Notes under the pieces: model-generated
What the model was told of the DNA's origin: nothing
Seen by the model: the letters and a program-made list of their open reading frames with translations, nothing else
Database searches by the model: none
In this document: in pieces, positions 18,501-27,400 of the stretch
Position numbering within the stretch: the first letter of the stretch is position 1
Layout of the letters: every line of letters begins with the position of its first letter
Position numbers and translations under genes: made by a program
Source of the DNA: Hymenobacter translucens
GTDB lineage: Bacteria; Bacteroidota; Bacteroidia; Cytophagales; Hymenobacteraceae
DNA length: 64,000 bases
Assembly: GCF_020685205.1 (NCBI RefSeq)
Contig: NZ_JAJERB010000001.1
Location: 620,001 to 684,000 of the forward strand
Reading direction: 5' to 3'

Positions 18501-20901
18501 CGACCGCGCCATCAGTTGCGGCAAAACCTTTTGAGCCGGCATCTGGCCGTACCGTCGACCGGGTGCTGCTGCCTGCTGCTGCTTTCCAACCAAATTCATT
18601 TCGTTTCCCCTTTACGGCAGTAGCGTTTCTTTTCGTCGCCTGCCCGGCGCCAGCTTCAGCCTGAACGTCCGCTCTCGTGCCTGTTGCTGCGGAGCCCCGG
18701 TCTGCGTGGCTGCCCGTTGTTTCCCGCCTGGCCGCGGATTTTACATGCGCAGGTTGCGTGTTTACCTGCGGGCTGTTGGGTTTACTACCGTTACCGGACC
18801 AAAGTGCCCCCAGCGAGACGGAGCTTGGTAGCTGCGCGGAAGCGGTCAGCAGCCGGGCAAAGAACGGCTCCGCCGCCAGAGGTGGAAGGCGCTGTTGCCA
18901 GGCCTGGGCTTTTGCAAGCACGGCCCGCCAGGGCAGGCCGTGACTGGCTGCCAGCTGCTGCATTGCCGCCAGTTGCACTGGCCGGGGCTGCAGAACTGCG
19001 ACGATACAGGCAGCGCGTAAAAAAAGCTGCCACTGCGTCGGACCGGTACCCCAGGCGGCCTGCCGCTCCAGCTCCGCCAGCACCTCGCGCCGCCTCTGCC
19101 CGGACTTATAAATCGAATGGGCGCCCGGCAGCAGCTCCGCCAGCAAAGTCAGGTCAGCCACCTGCACGAGATTACGCTGAACGCCTGGGGCCATCAGGTT
19201 CTCACGTACGAAGGCGCGGGTTACGATCGGCTCCTGCTGAACCAGCTGTTTAATAGCACGTGATAAATAACTCATCGTCATCCCACTATCCTCGCTCTCA
19301 CGCAAGATATTTCCTGTGGGCAACCAGCCGTGCAAAAGGAATTCCCGCACGATACCGCGCATCCGGTCTGCTGTCGGTCCACCTGCCCGCATCGAACTGC
19401 CCATTAACGCGGGGGCCGAAGCGGGCAGGTGCTGACTTAGCCACTGCGCCAGGGACTGGCTGCTGCGACGCGGGCTTTTCGTATTCAACAGGAACGTCAG
19501 CGTGGGCTCCCACAGAACCTGCTGGTTGGGTCGGAAAATTAACCTGCGGGATGTTTCGGTTGCTTGCCAGGCGGTCATGGCGGCCAGCACGGCCCGCACC
19601 TGCCCCGGCGCGGCCTGGCGCAGCAGCTGGTGCAGGACAGGCCCGGGCGCGTACCGGGCCAGCGTAGCAGCAGCAAATCCGCCGGCGCGCTGCACCAGTG
19701 CCAGCAAGTGTCCATTCCGCTCACTAAGCTCAGTTAAAGCCCGCTGTACCTGTGCCCGGGAAACCACCCCGCTGACTGCCGCCGGCAAAGTCCCATGACG
19801 CAGAAAATACAGCAGGTACTCTTCCGCTACCGGTCCGACCGGAGACACCGCTGAAGCAGTCCCGGCGGCCCGCACTCCCGCGGGCCGGACTACGTCGAGC
19901 ACCTGAACTGAGCCTGGCGGCCCGTGGCGGCCTGCAACCGCAGTTAAACTCCCGTTTTGCCGAAGGCTGCCGTCGCTCCGTCCGGTCGCTCCCAACCCAG
20001 CCTGTATCTCCTCGCTTCCGCCCGACTGGCCGTGCTTGGCTTCTTCCAGGTACACCGTTCGGATGATGGCTGGCAGAGCCGATTGGGCAGGAAAGGGCAA
20101 TGTACTGGCAGCCAGCTCAAACAGGCGACGAAGCAGCACCTCGTAGTCGAGGTTAAAAAAGACGGCGAGACGACGAATCTGGTGCCCGATAAACGAGCGG
20201 CGGTTGAAGGCGGAGCCCGTTCGGGTCAGCAGATCGGTGAGTACCAGCTCATACACCACCCGCCGCAGCACGACCTGACTTACCGGCACCAGCAGCCGGG
20301 GGTGGGCTGTTTCCACGGCCAGCAGGTACTCGAGAATAAAGTCGGCGTGCGCGGGCTCCAGCAGGGCAATCAGCCGCTGCAGCTGCCCCTGACTTAGCTG
20401 TTCCACCAGTCGGCGCCGCACATAGTCGAGCGAGCCCCGGCGGAGCACCAGGGCCCGGAAGTCGCCGGCGTGCCGGGTCAGCGCCTCCTGTAATACAGCT
20501 GAAAGCGAGAAAGTGGTGGCATCTACTTGCCAGGGCAAACTGCCGTGCAGCAGGTAGTATTCCAGCACGTCGAGCACCGCAGGCCGTAAGGATGCATCCT
20601 GCTTGACGTCGGCGGCCGGGCGCGGGAGTTGTTCCAGGGCTTCGCGCAGCCGCCGCCGCAGCCGGTCGGGCAGCTCCGTTTCTACTTCCCGCTGGCTGAT
20701 CAGCCCCATGTCCAGCACCACACTGGCCAGGGCAACCCAGGCGTCGGAGGGGCAGAACCGGGTCAGCTCTTCTTCTACTACCTGGATGAGCCGGGTTCGG
20801 CACAGCGTGCTGATCCGGTCCGGAAGCAGCCGGGCCCCGGGAGCATCGTCGGCGACGATATCGAGCCGGAGCTCCTGAATGGCGTGGGTTGCCCGGTTCA
20901 T
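15538..20901 (-). CDS. Contractile injection system tape measure protein (Afp14-like), very large
   Basis: 1787 aa. The C-terminal 170 residues are the most diagnostic for Bacteroidota eCIS tape measures: 'NAGLVLLWPFLTTLF' (1628-1642), 'LNKLLCG' (1683-1689), 'LLKAVIGRWEILKNTSVAGL' (1713-1732) and 'RPWSISIIKLPWM' (1766-1778). The N-terminus (1-290) is a helical domain starting 'HAIQELRLDI'. Between them, a degenerate module built on Y-L-x-x-G-x-L-P-W recurs at about 114, 362, 520, 898, 1187 and 1416, with a second motif GLPWR at 655, 1033 and 1319. Linkers at about 690-890 and 1070-1180 are Ser/Gly/Thr/Arg-rich and probably disordered. In tailed particles this protein sets tube length before assembly is capped. 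Start ATG 20901; the next gene upstream ends 13 bp away. Confidence 0.88.
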   Translation of the reverse strand: MNRATHAIQELRLDIVADDAPGARLLPDRISTLCRTRLIQVVEEELTRFCPSDAWVALASVVLDMGLISQREVETELPDRLRRRLREALEQLPRPAADVKQDASLRPAVLDVLEYYLLHGSLPWQVDATTFSLSAVLQEALTRHAGDFRALVLRRGSLDYVRRRLVEQLSQGQLQRLIALLEPAHADFILEYLLAVETAHPRLLVPVSQVVLRRVVYELVLTDLLTRTGSAFNRRSFIGHQIRRLAVFFNLDYEVLLRRLFELAASTLPFPAQSALPAIIRTVYLEEAKHGQSGGSEEIQAGLGATGRSDGSLRQNGSLTAVAGRHGPPGSVQVLDVVRPAGVRAAGTASAVSPVGPVAEEYLLYFLRHGTLPAAVSGVVSRAQVQRALTELSERNGHLLALVQRAGGFAAATLARYAPGPVLHQLLRQAAPGQVRAVLAAMTAWQATETSRRLIFRPNQQVLWEPTLTFLLNTKSPRRSSQSLAQWLSQHLPASAPALMGSSMRAGGPTADRMRGIVREFLLHGWLPTGNILRESEDSGMTMSYLSRAIKQLVQQEPIVTRAFVRENLMAPGVQRNLVQVADLTLLAELLPGAHSIYKSGQRRREVLAELERQAAWGTGPTQWQLFLRAACIVAVLQPRPVQLAAMQQLAASHGLPWRAVLAKAQAWQQRLPPLAAEPFFARLLTASAQLPSSVSLGALWSGNGSKPNSPQVNTQPAHVKSAARRETTGSHADRGSAATGTRADVQAEAGAGQATKRNATAVKGKRNEFGWKAAAGSSTRSTVRPDAGSKGFAATDGAVEADFSALTGCDRDLPNHLSFLAAPHARWVLALTSRRSTGQARRSAPTPGGRSTAAGPFAHSKPAPDRAGENRRPPLSGPAHQHGITADHFAEGALVLLLHYLLEGRPPAWWRAPSLAFAHLHQLLRLIMERQQPALQRFLKRHAARARVGQRLAGLADFALLQQLTPNRSSRSRRAEPALTALDRHSGATGFQMPGQVLAFLRAGYLTFHQASGPAGSARTRTLIRQLAGAYGLPWRATLIKVARMVKQRPLLRADAFFASLVDEHDALARKTTAASKPAGNSASAKKSGTDLPAGVWGCAPGIVNPAHNHQKAKAYSRGSGGYLPAADDRQPMPAPVSTRLTKGGYGDENARDATLQASRAGRQAHREGVETAGGLPTGDAARDLVFYYLQHGQLPWWSPPGLQTAQLARLLAQVAHHYKSSTQLLVRELGTRPAFIRRLAALSDFTLISQLINKAGSGRSGPALRELDGLLTSSAVGSERSTALFLREAYLTFRLRAGAEKASWSGAEARRQAAGHGLPWRGVLGWVHRLQQQLPALATDPFFAWLLSAFAGEGQRQPYRPARVATHTPAKADGVVRSEALERSSWSGSMLPLSPPKLTVDQGIAGDLPASEALEHYLQTGELAVPVGQPAHPPAGAASFWEPLLRRGNGAALQQLRPCLAVPTMRERLLRTLSADHFFRLLRLLYPVQFRLLAGPVGDWQLLGRQGVVRLAAPVLFDVILKLVVAVPAASFRPVMLAQALLQAEVERWPSAPGGEATIGQRILREAQRRGLVLRSRLPALLTVVHEAYLAKQTAAGRKNREITPSDSRMQAVEEAPPLETVYIANAGLVLLWPFLTTLFDRLGYLQDAQFPEPAPAARAALLLQFLATGSEAAPEHALALNKLLCGIGQPQPLLAGLVLTDEEKSMGESLLKAVIGRWEILKNTSVAGLRETFLQRQGKMEWVEERVQLTVETKTLDILLDRRPWSISIIKLPWMALPLYVTWR

Positions 20902-20913
20902 ATCGGCCTAACG

Positions 20914-23547
20914 TTAGAGCTGGGCTTCGGCCAGATACTGGCGTAAAAGAACGGTGAGCTGCTGCTGCAGCCCCGGCAGGTGCGCCTCATCAGACCGGCC
21001 GCGGGCATTCAGCAAACCGCTGGCCTGGGCAAACTCCGCGTAATAGTGCTCCAGCTCCCGCATCTGAGGATAGTCGAGCCAGCAGATATTTACCAGCAGG
21101 TGAGCCGGGGCGTGGCGTAGCACCAGGTAGTGAATGTACTCGCGGTACGAGTAAGTCATGCCCCCGGCCTGGGACTTGGCGACGTGTCGAAACTGCCGGC
21201 TATACGATGGGAAGCACAGCGTAACCTGGTACTGGTAGAATTCCGGCTCCACCCCGGCTAACCCAGGGTTTTCCGCATCCGACTCCGTAGCGCGGGGCTG
21301 CAGGGTGCGGTGGTCAATCAGGATAAACCGCTCGAGCTGAGCATCAAGCCGCCCGAGGTAGCTGAGCACCAGTCTGGCGGCGCTGGGAGCTGGCTCTTTG
21401 GACTGCGCCGGACCTGCCTGGGGCAGGCCCCGGCCAACCAGTTCCAGTTCTACTCCGACCCCTGTTTCAACCTGGACACGGTTAGGCAGGGGCGGAGAGG
21501 TTTTCTTTAGCGCTGGCGTCTGCAGCTGCTGATACATCAGACGTAGAAAGCCCGTAAAGTCCATAGGGGTGCTTCCGTGTACCACCAGCTCAGCCGTAGC
21601 CGGCGCCTCGCCCGGGCCAAGGTGTACTTTCTGCTCCAGATCGGTCAGGCGCTGGTGGTGGCCGGCTTTGAGGTGGTAATAGCCGATGCCGGTGAGCAGA
21701 TACAGGAAAAACTCCAGCCCCGAAACCCCGGCCGGACTGCCCAGCCCCGGTGAGTGGGGGCTCATGCGGGCCGCTCCACGGTGGTACGTAGCCACACTCA
21801 GGTGGCGCAGCATCCGCTCCTGGGTTTGAATGGCATGCTGCTGAATGGCGCCCGGCTCGGTTAACACCGGCGAATACACCGTGAGCACGTAGCCAAAGCG
21901 GGCCAGCAGGTGCGTGAGCATAGAGCTGCGGCGTTCCAGAAACTCGTGGGGCTGCTCGGCCAGGTCGCGCAGCTTGCGGCGGTAGGCGTTGTGGGGGTCA
22001 GCCTTAAACGTTTCCCATTCCCGCTCCAGGTCATAGGTCAGCCTTTCCTCGTCCCGGTCCGGCTGGTCGAAGTCCGCCAGCAAAGCCTGCACGTGGGGCA
22101 CGTCGTAAAGTGGTTCGGTGAAGGCAGTGTGCTGCTGGGGCCGGGGCGAGAACAGGTCGGCCGTGTGGGCTACCTGGGCGCAGTAGTTGGCCATAATCTG
22201 CTCGAAGAACAGCAGAAAGCCTTTCAGCTGCAGGCTCTGGGCGTGGTGGGCGGCCGAGGCACCGACCGGCACGCCGGCTTCCCCCACTCCATACACCAGC
22301 GGAAAGGAGCGCTGAATCGAATCGTATTGTCCCAGGTTCTGATAGGAGCCCTGCGTTTCCTTGAAGCGCAGCTTATTGGCCGGCACCCGGCTCTTCAGGT
22401 TTTCGTCGTTGGCATGGTGCAGCTGCAGGTACTTGCGCAGGGCCCGGTCGCGGTCGAAGTGCAGGGAAATGCCACGGAAGCTGACCAGCAGCCGGTCTAG
22501 GCTGGCTTCGGCATCGAGGGCAGGCACCTGCTCGGGGGTAAGCTGCACGAAGGTGCTGGGCGTCACAGCCTGCGCCTCATAGAGCAGCAGCTCCCCCACA
22601 TGGCGGATTCCTTCCACCTGCATCACCCGCTGGTGCAGGTTGGCGGGCAGAATCGTCAGCCGCTGCCGCTTAAACTTCTGGTCCTGCAGCAGGCGGCTGC
22701 CGAGCAGGGGACCTTCAAAAATAGCCTCCGCCCCCACCCCGGCCGCCACCAGGTCCTTCAAGCCCACGATGGGAATGTAAGGGTCAAGGTAGCTGTTGAT
22801 CTGCCACAGTACATCGGCCACCACTTCCTCCTGCAGATAGCCGTGCTTGATTTCCAGGTTCCCCCCGATAATCAGCGGCCGGGGCTCCAGAAAGATAACC
22901 TCCGTGAACTCCTCCCCCAGCCCGCGGTAGTCGTTAAGCAGTTCCAGCAAATCCCGCCGCAGCTGCCGCCGCGACTTTTCCTGCAGCGTTTTGCGCAGCT
23001 TTTCACGGTCCTCGACGGTGGGCTGGCTGCGCAGGACCCGCTCGTAGGAAGGCTTCAGCTCCGAGTCGTGGGTGTCGAATGCCTCATGGGCGTGGCGCCG
23101 GGGCAGCTCCACCCGCACCGAATATTCACCGGCCACCGAACGTTGGCTACTTTTCTTGCGCCCGGGCTGACTGCGCCGCTCTATCCACACATTTTTGATG
23201 CGGGGCCCAAATTTATCCAGCACGATTTTCTTGTAATCGTGCAGCGAAACGGGATGATTGGAAAAAACCTGATGGGCGGGCGCCAGGGCCGAGCCCGGCC
23301 GTCGGTTGGCTCCGGGGGCACTGGCCAGCAGGTCCGGAATGGGTTGGGCGGCCCGGTTGGTGAGGTCCGTTAAGGCGTAGCACAACGACTCCAGGATGGT
23401 AACGCCGGGGTCATGCTCGTTGTAGTCAGTCCAAGTGTGGCCGCTCAGCTGCTGCAGGCTCGCAATACCCTCGGCCCGCAGCCGGGCATAGTCGAGGCCG
23501 GGGGGCAGGACCAGGTCCTTGCTGATGGTAGGGGTTGGTTTGCGCAT
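20914..23547 (-). CDS. eCIS baseplate protein (Afp12-like, baseplate J-related)
   Basis: 877 aa from ATG 23547; the frame also opens at a TTG (23583), judged less likely. The N-terminal 'TDYNEHDPGVTILESLCYAL' (about residues 50-70) is the hallmark of the second baseplate-wedge protein in Afp-type systems, where gp6/gp7-like proteins form the hub-wedge ring. The long middle and C-terminal parts are alpha/beta with no recognised enzyme motif. It is cytosolic until assembled. It lies between the putative fibre gene (55 bp upstream) and the tape measure (12 bp downstream), the same relative place as in related operons. The role is assigned by motif and gene order. Confidence 0.85.
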   Translation of the reverse strand: MRKPTPTISKDLVLPPGLDYARLRAEGIASLQQLSGHTWTDYNEHDPGVTILESLCYALTDLTNRAAQPIPDLLASAPGANRRPGSALAPAHQVFSNHPVSLHDYKKIVLDKFGPRIKNVWIERRSQPGRKKSSQRSVAGEYSVRVELPRRHAHEAFDTHDSELKPSYERVLRSQPTVEDREKLRKTLQEKSRRQLRRDLLELLNDYRGLGEEFTEVIFLEPRPLIIGGNLEIKHGYLQEEVVADVLWQINSYLDPYIPIVGLKDLVAAGVGAEAIFEGPLLGSRLLQDQKFKRQRLTILPANLHQRVMQVEGIRHVGELLLYEAQAVTPSTFVQLTPEQVPALDAEASLDRLLVSFRGISLHFDRDRALRKYLQLHHANDENLKSRVPANKLRFKETQGSYQNLGQYDSIQRSFPLVYGVGEAGVPVGASAAHHAQSLQLKGFLLFFEQIMANYCAQVAHTADLFSPRPQQHTAFTEPLYDVPHVQALLADFDQPDRDEERLTYDLEREWETFKADPHNAYRRKLRDLAEQPHEFLERRSSMLTHLLARFGYVLTVYSPVLTEPGAIQQHAIQTQERMLRHLSVATYHRGAARMSPHSPGLGSPAGVSGLEFFLYLLTGIGYYHLKAGHHQRLTDLEQKVHLGPGEAPATAELVVHGSTPMDFTGFLRLMYQQLQTPALKKTSPPLPNRVQVETGVGVELELVGRGLPQAGPAQSKEPAPSAARLVLSYLGRLDAQLERFILIDHRTLQPRATESDAENPGLAGVEPEFYQYQVTLCFPSYSRQFRHVAKSQAGGMTYSYREYIHYLVLRHAPAHLLVNICWLDYPQMRELEHYYAEFAQASGLLNARGRSDEAHLPGLQQQLTVLLRQYLAEAQL

Positions 23548-23602
23548 AAGCCGGGTCAGGTTCCTACCTGACAGATACTTCAATAAATAAGCCGGTAGTC
23601 AG

Positions 23603-24460
23603 TTAGCGGAGCGGCCCCGCCGGGCGCCGGTCGTCGAACAGGTGGGTGATGTGGTACACGATGCGGGCATTGGGGCCAAACGAGCGGGCCGTGCGCATTT
23701 CCAGCCCGTAGCGGGGCCACCCCCCTGGCGTCCGGCGGTCTTCCCGCACCCAGCGAAACCGGATTTTCTGAAACCAGCCCCGGAACCAGGCGTTGTGCCG
23801 CACAATCCGGCTGTTCGAGGAGCCAAACGCGCTCAGTACCGTAGCGTGGGTGAGGGCATAGCGCCCCTGCCGGGCCGGGCCGTAGGCGGCGGCCACAATC
23901 TCAAAGGCATGCAAACCGTCGAGGCCGGTGATGATGGGGTGCCACTGTCCGTCGGCGGCCACTTCGCAGCGGGGCACCTGCCCGGCTGTGGCCGGGTCCT
24001 GATAGGTGCCGATGCGGCCCACACTGCCCACAAAGCCGGCCACCGTGAGGCGCTCCTGCGGATCGGTCGAGCCAATGCCTACGTTGCCGCCCGGCTGCAG
24101 GTGCAGCCGCACCACGGGCTCCGGGGCCGCGCCCTCGGCACTTTCGGCTTCCAGGGCCCCGGCCGCTTCAGAGATGCTTAGGCCCAGGCCCGGTGCTCCT
24201 TCGGCCGTTTCGGAAGCCAGCAGGCTCAGAAACCAGGCCGGCGCGTGGTTTTCGAGCTGGCGCAGGTCTTTGTAAAAGGAAATCAGCCGGCCCAGCTTGT
24301 CTTCGGCGCTGAGCATAAGCCCATGCTCGGGCAGCTTGGCAAACCCATCGTCGAGGCGGTTGACCACCGAGTCGATGAGGTCGGCAAAGCTTTTTTCGGT
24401 GGGCACTTTGCCCTGCCGGAAGTAAGACTTGAGCGTATCCCTTTTTTTTAATGATTCCAT
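23603..24460 (-). CDS. Putative eCIS tail fibre/receptor-binding protein
   Basis: 285 aa from ATG 24460. The N-terminus ('LKSYFRQGKVPTEKSFADLI', about 9-28) resembles attachment segments of Bacteroidota eCIS fibre-like proteins. Near residue 128 'NVGIGSTDPQERLTVAGFVG' is the 'NVGIGTxxPxxxLxV' signature found in many Bacteroidota phage fibres and adhesins just before a receptor-binding or trimming domain. The C-terminal 130 residues ('WHPIITGLDGLHAFEIVA', 'FRWVREDRR') form a compact beta-rich head. It is much shorter than classical Afp13 fibres. Position between the two J-type baseplate genes supports a fibre or baseplate-attached adhesin. It is followed 21 bp upstream by the giant baseplate gene. 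Confidence 0.65.
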   Translation of the reverse strand: MESLKKRDTLKSYFRQGKVPTEKSFADLIDSVVNRLDDGFAKLPEHGLMLSAEDKLGRLISFYKDLRQLENHAPAWFLSLLASETAEGAPGLGLSISEAAGALEAESAEGAAPEPVVRLHLQPGGNVGIGSTDPQERLTVAGFVGSVGRIGTYQDPATAGQVPRCEVAADGQWHPIITGLDGLHAFEIVAAAYGPARQGRYALTHATVLSAFGSSNSRIVRHNAWFRGWFQKIRFRWVREDRRTPGGWPRYGLEMRTARSFGPNARIVYHITHLFDDRRPAGPLR

Positions 24461-24480
24461 GCGGTTCAGGTAGGGCGGAG

Positions 24481-27400
24481 TTAGTCGGCAGCTTCCGTGG
24501 GCCGACGGGAATCAAAGCTGAACGGAATGGCGAAGTCGTTTTCAATGGTCAGGCTACCAATACCGGTGGGCTGTCCGGCCTGTGGCTCCCAGGTGCTGGG
24601 CAGTTCCACCAGCTCGTGGTGCTGGGCGGACACGAACACGGCCCAGGGCCGGCTGCGGGTTGTATCATCGGCGGTCCACCCCTGCTCCCCGGCGCCTGGC
24701 GCTTCTTGCTCCGGGAGGCTGGCCGAGTCAGAAAACAGATACTGATAGTTTTCCAGAGCCGTTTTCACCAGGGAGAAACCAGTGGTAAACTCGACGTAGG
24801 GCAGCTGGTTGATAAAGGCCAGTACCATGGGGCCCGACACAGCATTCGGCGCCTCTGCCCGGGCGGCACTGACCGGGGTCCAGGGCGAGAGGAACTCGGC
24901 GAGGTCGCGCTGCAGGCGGCGGCGGAAAAAATCTTCCTGGCTGCCGGCCCGGTCGCGGCGGTAGCGCACCTGGCAGCGCACCTGCACCACCTCGTACAGG
25001 GGGTTGCAGAGTTCCAGGCGCACGTGCGGCGAGGCCAGCGGCTGCAGGGCTTTGCGCATCTGGCGCAGGCGGCCCGGGCTGAAGTGAGGCAGCCGGTACT
25101 CGTGCGGGTTGGCGGCCGATGCCGGCAGCAGGTGGGGCAGCACCATCACAACTACTTGTCCGGGCTTGCGCTGCCGGGCCGGCAGCTGATTGGGACGCAG
25201 GCACTTGGCCCGGTACACATCCGGAAACTCTTCCAGTATCAGCCGCTCGTAGTCCCAGGGCGTCACGGCCCGGTGGCGGTGGCGCAGCCGCTCACTGACG
25301 CGGGTATAGTACTGCTCCCGGGTTTCGGCGGGGCGCCCACCCTGCGAAGGCAGCGGCTGCGTAACACGGGCCAGCTCTGGTACCGTTCTGGTCAGGCGAC
25401 TCAGGCTCAGGGCGGGCAGGTTTTTCTCGAACACAACCGGCTGCCCGACGACCGGGCTTACCCGCTCGGCCCGTACCACCTGGGGGTGTACGGCCAGCAC
25501 CCGGCTGATCTGTCCGGCGCCCTTGGCTACCGTCGCCCGCAGCCAGAACAGGCCATCGGGCATGATGCGGTGCCGGGCGCTCAGCGTGGCCGGCAGGGTC
25601 AGGAACACCTGGCCGAGCTCGGTAAAGTGCTGACTGGTATCGTGCAGGGCGTGGCCTTTTTCGAAGGGAAGCCACTCGTCCTCCACCAGGTACGACCAGC
25701 GCACCTTGGGTTGCTGCCTTCCCCCGCCGGCACTGCACGACAGGGAATCCTCCCGGGACAGAAAGCTGCGCGACGACAGCTCAAACAACAGGTTAATCGT
25801 CTGCGGCAAAGCCAGCTGGCTCAGGCCGAGGTAGAGCGTGCCTTCGTCGGGGAAGTCCGGGAGCAGCCCCACCGAATAGGCTGGTACCGGCTTCTCTCCT
25901 TTCCTTTTCCTGCCCGGAATTAAAGCCAGGCGGGTGGGCTCGTAGGCGGCATAAGGGTGCACGTAGTAGAACTGCTGCGCACGGCCCGGACCCGGACCAA
26001 ACAGGGAAGCCACCTCGATTTCTTCCTCGGCCGAATAAGTAAGCGCTACGCTCTTGGCCAGGGGCACGAACGGCGGCCGGGGCACCGGGCGGGGCTGGGA
26101 AGGATGCCGGGCGTTGTACTGCAGGGTTTCCGACAGCAGCATCGGGTATTGCTCGTCGCCAAAACCTATGTCCGGACTTACCAGCTCCAGGCGGATAAAG
26201 CCGGTGGCCGCATCGGGGCGGTAGCCCAGCGGAGCCGGCAGCAGGTTGTCCTGAAAGTCTGCCTGGCTTGTTGACAACGGCAGCCGGGTAGTGGGCAGCA
26301 ACTCGTCCGTCCCGGCCCGGGAGTCAAAAAGCGGTGTTGGTCGGGCCGGAATTTCAGCCGGTACCCAGCGCCAGTCGCGCAGAAAGCTGGCCGTTACCCG
26401 GTAGGAGTTGTTGCTGATCGGCTGCCCGTACGCTTCGTAGTAGCGGGCAAAGCCTTCGGCCGGCAGGTTCAGCCAGTCGAGGGTGAGCGTAAGGCTGGTC
26501 AGGCGCTTGCGGAACAGCTCGGGGTAGCCCACCAGCAGGTAGGCCCCCGGCTGGGCGCGGGTACCGAACGGGGCGAAGGGCATGGCCATGTCCAGGGGCC
26601 CGAGCTGGTTGCTGAGCTGCACGCCCTGCACGTCGCGGGCCCGCACCCGCAGCCGGATCTTGCGCGGGTGCAGCAGCGCAAAGCAGGAATAAGCGTAGTC
26701 CGGGCTTTGCTCGTTCAGCAAAAGCTGCAGCACCGGCGAGGCCGACTGAAACTGTCCGGCGTGCACCGCCGGGTCGTGGGCGACCATGGCGGGCCGGTTG
26801 CGGTCCAGCAACAGGCGCCAGCTCACCGTGCTGGTGGCCTCATCGATTCGCACCTCCTCCGTGACCAGGGAAAGCCAGCTCTCGGGGCCGGTAACCGTAG
26901 CTTTGAATGCGCGCAGGCACAGGTGGTCGAAGGCTTGCTGCCAGGTTTGGCCGGGTTGGGCAAACTGGCTCTGCAGGCAGTTGATAAAGCGGGTGAAGCT
27001 GCCTGGCTCGCAGCACAAACTCAACTCGATGGAGCGGTGCCCTTCCTGCAGCAGCAGGACGGGCGCCGCTACCGCAAACCCCACCCGGCCGGCGCCCATG
27101 GTTCGGTAGGCGGGGCTTACCAGCCCCTGATCTTCGCCAAAGGCGGCCCAGCCGATACCTTCGGGCACGGGCCGGGCCCCAAAGCCGTCAGCAGAGTTGG
27201 CATGGGGAGCGGCGTAGATTCCGCTGACCGGCCGATGCTTGCGCTTCCCCCCGGCCCGGCGGGCCACGTGCAGACTGGAAAACTGCTGAATCCGCCAGGG
27301 GGTGAGCAGGCGCTCCTCCAGGGTGCGGAATACAATGCGGTTGCCGGCCTCGTCTTTACCACCTTCCACTTCCAGGCCCGGCGGCACGGTATAGGCCGGC

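Noticed and set aside
18061..18660. Possible frameshift or domain break in the tape-measure linker
   Set aside because: The frame is continuous through the region; the biased composition is a linker between repeats.
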